From Acidobacteriota bacterium (lineage in GTDB: Bacteria > Acidobacteriota > Terriglobia > Terriglobales > Acidobacteriaceae), in assembly GCA_021798655.1 (NCBI GenBank), contig JAJZFE010000137.1, positions 1 to 6,726 of the forward strand: a stretch of 6,726 bases of DNA, read 5' to 3'. The notes under the pieces are model-generated. The model did no database searches. It was given only the letters and a program-made list of their open reading frames with translations, and was not told the DNA's origin. Positions 4,929 to 6,726 of the stretch are shown here, in pieces. A program made the translations under genes and the position numbers. Numbering within the stretch: the stretch's first letter is position 1; the number at the start of each line of letters is the position of its first letter.

Positions 4929-6437
4929 TCACGTCCCGCAGAACGTCTGCAGCACGCGCTCTTCCGGTCGCGCCGGGGTCACAAACCGCTCGCTCCCGGG
5001 CCGCCCGTCCGCGTCGTCGAAGGGCCGCGACAGCGCCGCCACCAGCTCCTCAAACGGCTGAAAGTCCATGCGTTGCGTCGCCGCCTGCAGCGCGAACTCC
5101 ACTTGGTGGTTGCGCGGAATCAGAAGCGGATTCACGCGCCGCATCGCCGCCGCGCGCTCTGCGGGCAACGTCGCTTCCATCCCCAGCCGCTGCCGCCAGC
5201 GCCGCTCCCACGCATCGAACGCAGCCGGCTTCGCAAACAGCGAGCGCGTCCCCGCGTCCTCCGCCATCGCGCTGCCTGCGGCCGCATCGCACAGCCTGCG
5301 GAACGTCAGCGTGTAGTCCGCGCGATTCTCCGCCATGCACTGCAGCAGCTCTTCGCCCAGCGCCGCATCGCCTTTGTGCTCGGTCGACAGGCCCAGCTTC
5401 TGCCGCATTCCCGCATCGCGCGCCGCCTCATAGTGCACGCCAAATCCCTGCAGCGCCTCATGCGCGGACGCCATCCCGGCCTCGTCGCTGCCCTCTTCCT
5501 CCACCAGCAGCGGCAGCAGCGTCTCCGCCAGCCGCGTCAGGTTCCAGTGCAGCGCGTGCGGCTGGTTGCTGTAGCTGTAGCGCCCCTGCTGGTCGATCGA
5601 GCTGAACACCGCCTGCGGATCGTACGCCTCCAGAAACGCGCACGGACCATAGTCGATCGTCTCGCCCGAGATCGACGTGTTGTCCGTGTTCATCACCCCG
5701 TGGATAAAGCCCAGCAGCATCCACTGCGCCACCAGCTTCGCCTGCCGCGCAATCACGCCGTCCAGCAGCGCGCGATACCGTCGCGTCGCCGTCGCCGCCT
5801 CAGGATAGTGCCGCGCAATCGTGTACTCGGCCAGCGTGCGAATCCCGTCAAGGTCTTCCTTGCCCAGGAAGTATTGAAACGTGCCCACGCGCAGATGGCT
5901 CGCCGCCACGCGCGTCAGCACCGCACCGGGCAGCGCCGTCTCGCGCAGCACGCTCTGGCCCGTCGTCACCACCGCCAGCGCCCGCGTCGTCGGCACGCCC
6001 AGCGCGGCCATCGCCTCGCTCACAATGTACTCGCGCAGCACCGCCGCCAGCATCGCGCGGCCATCGCCATTGCGTGAGAACGGCGTGCGCCCCGCACCCT
6101 TCAGCTGCACGTCATAGCGCAGCCCATCGCTGCCGATCACCTCGCCCAGCAGGTTCGCACGGCCATCGCCAAGCTGGCGTACAAAGTACCCGAACTGGTG
6201 CCCTGCATACGCCATCGCCAGCGGCTCCGAACCCGCCGCAACCCTGTTGCCCGACAGGATCTCCGCCAGCTCGTCCGTCGCCAGACCCGCAAACCCCAGC
6301 CGCTCGGCCAGCTCCGTATTCAGCTTCACCAGCCGCGGCGCTGCCACCGCCGTCGGCGACACCCGCGCATAGAACCGCTCCGGCAGCCGGGCATAGCTGT
6401 TGTCAAAGTGCGGCATCGGGCTCTCGATAGGCATCAT
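4929..6437 (-). CDS. selO: Protein adenylyltransferase SelO (YdiU/UPF0061 family), 502 aa
   Basis: SelO is a pseudokinase-fold enzyme that binds ATP in flipped orientation and transfers AMP to serine, threonine or tyrosine of target proteins. It is linked to redox stress. Counting from ATG 6437, the expected residues are all present: R93 in G-D-G-R-A-N-L-L-G-E, K113 in L-K-G-A-G-R-T-P-F-S-R, E136 in L-R-E-Y-I-V-S-E-A-M, R176 and R183, N253 in M-N-T-D-N, and metal-binding D262 in D-Y-G-P. These numbers coincide with those I recall for the Pseudomonas syringae enzyme. The protein ends F-C-G-T, with a cysteine third from the end, where eukaryotic homologues carry selenocysteine. The exact start is uncertain: ATG 6437, 6434 or 6416 could each serve, since none has a strong ribosome binding site. 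6437 begins seven bases after the TetR stop, and 6416 gives the leaner M-P-H-F-D-N-S-Y start. Length and composition are normal for the family. Confidence 0.95.
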   Translation of the reverse strand: MMPIESPMPHFDNSYARLPERFYARVSPTAVAAPRLVKLNTELAERLGFAGLATDELAEILSGNRVAAGSEPLAMAYAGHQFGYFVRQLGDGRANLLGEVIGSDGLRYDVQLKGAGRTPFSRNGDGRAMLAAVLREYIVSEAMAALGVPTTRALAVVTTGQSVLRETALPGAVLTRVAASHLRVGTFQYFLGKEDLDGIRTLAEYTIARHYPEAATATRRYRALLDGVIARQAKLVAQWMLLGFIHGVMNTDNTSISGETIDYGPCAFLEAYDPQAVFSSIDQQGRYSYSNQPHALHWNLTRLAETLLPLLVEEEGSDEAGMASAHEALQGFGVHYEAARDAGMRQKLGLSTEHKGDAALGEELLQCMAENRADYTLTFRRLCDAAAGSAMAEDAGTRSLFAKPAAFDAWERRWRQRLGMEATLPAERAAAMRRVNPLLIPRNHQVEFALQAATQRMDFQPFEELVAALSRPFDDADGRPGSERFVTPARPEERVLQTFCGT

Positions 6438-6444
6438 GGCGCGC

Positions 6445-6726
6445 TCAGGCTGCTCCATGCAGCAGCGGCACAATCATCGCCGCCGCCGCCGTGCAAAACG
6501 TCTCGGAGGGCTCGCGGTCGGGCCTGCGCGACCACTCCCGCGCCGCTCCCAGCACCGCCGACGCCGTCGCCGCAGCCCGAATCGCCGCCGGCATCGTGCC
6601 AGGCGCAGGATGCCGCTGCAGCCCGTCCAGCAACATGCCCCGCACCACCGCCACAATCGCTGCCTCCAGGTGCGGCTCCATCTGCAGCTGCCGCTCGCAG
6701 CGATCCCCGTGGGTCAGCGTCAGAAA
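6445..6726 (-). CDS. TetR-family transcriptional regulator, C-terminal fragment (cut by the window edge)
   Basis: On the minus strand the frame is open from the right edge to TGA at 6445-6447, giving the last 93 residues of a longer protein. The segment is all helical and contains L-E-A-A-I-V-A-V-V-R-G-M-L-L-D-G-L, P-A-A-I-R-A-A-A-T-A-S-A-V-L-G-A-A-R-E-W-S-R and a final A-A-A-A-M-I-V-P-L-L-H-G-A. This is the usual pattern of the ligand-binding and dimerisation helices at the end of TetR/AcrR repressors. The DNA-binding N terminus lies beyond the edge, so the family call rests on the tail alone. The stop is seven bases before the proposed selO start on the same strand, so co-transcription, and possible control of selO by this regulator, are likely. 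The internal ATG at 6681 is not the true start. Confidence 0.7.
   Translation of the reverse strand, partial: FLTLTHGDRCERQLQMEPHLEAAIVAVVRGMLLDGLQRHPAPGTMPAAIRAAATASAVLGAAREWSRRPDREPSETFCTAAAAMIVPLLHGAA

Noticed and set aside
4802..5605. Plus-strand open frame of 267 codons over the end of selO
   Set aside because: Alanine-, serine-, proline- and arginine-dominated shadow of the selO C terminus with no family character.
5073..6077. Long plus-strand open frame opposite selO (334 codons)
   Set aside because: It is an arginine- and histidine-rich antisense shadow of selO in high-GC DNA. It has no domain, no credible ribosome binding site, and the opposite strand encodes all the conserved SelO motifs.
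1..6726. CRISPR array, tRNA or rRNA gene, insertion sequence, prophage or defence genes
   Set aside because: I found no regularly spaced repeats, cloverleaf-like stretch, transposase or integrase motif, or composition break. The region reads as ordinary chromosome.

Overview
The window is GC-rich and densely coding. It looks like the chromosome of an acidobacterium, probably of the Terriglobia/Acidobacteriaceae type. The basis is family resemblance of the exported proteins and two interspersed repeats with GTCATC..CG and GCAGCGGAG.GA cores, of the kind I associate with that group. No ribosomal gene or other taxonomic marker is present, so this is an inference. I see no mobile element, CRISPR array, tRNA or rRNA.

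Layout, left to right. (1) A plus-strand gene for an exported protein of unknown function (53-886). Its best start is an unusual ATT codon behind a good ribosome binding site. (2) A 218-base gap with a weak hairpin, a REP-like repeat, a 10-base tandem repeat and a candidate ECF-type promoter. (3) A compact plus-strand operon: an ECF sigma factor, probably starting at CTG 1105; a small single-pass membrane protein overlapping it by ATGA, the likely anti-sigma factor; and a secreted DUF4252-like protein. (4) tgt, the queuosine-pathway tRNA-guanine transglycosylase, with all catalytic and zinc residues intact. It carries about 31 extra residues, part of which is encoded by a copy of the REP-like repeat. 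(5) Facing tgt with only 7 bases between stop codons, a minus-strand gene for an exported protein of unknown function. (6) Further upstream on the minus strand, selO (ydiU), a protein AMPylase with a pseudokinase fold. It is immediately preceded by the C-terminal end of a TetR-family regulator that runs off the right edge.

Functional reading. The sigma/membrane protein/secreted protein trio looks like a self-contained envelope-signalling unit, with a possibly autoregulated promoter. The membrane protein shows no zinc anti-sigma motif. TetR and selO are spaced like a bicistron, suggesting local control of selO. tgt stands alone and may be read from a -10-like TACAAT so close to its ATG that the transcript would be nearly leaderless. 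Overall this is an ordinary chromosomal region. The points most worth checking are the repeat-derived insert in tgt, the two non-canonical start codons, and the architecture of the ECF promoter region.
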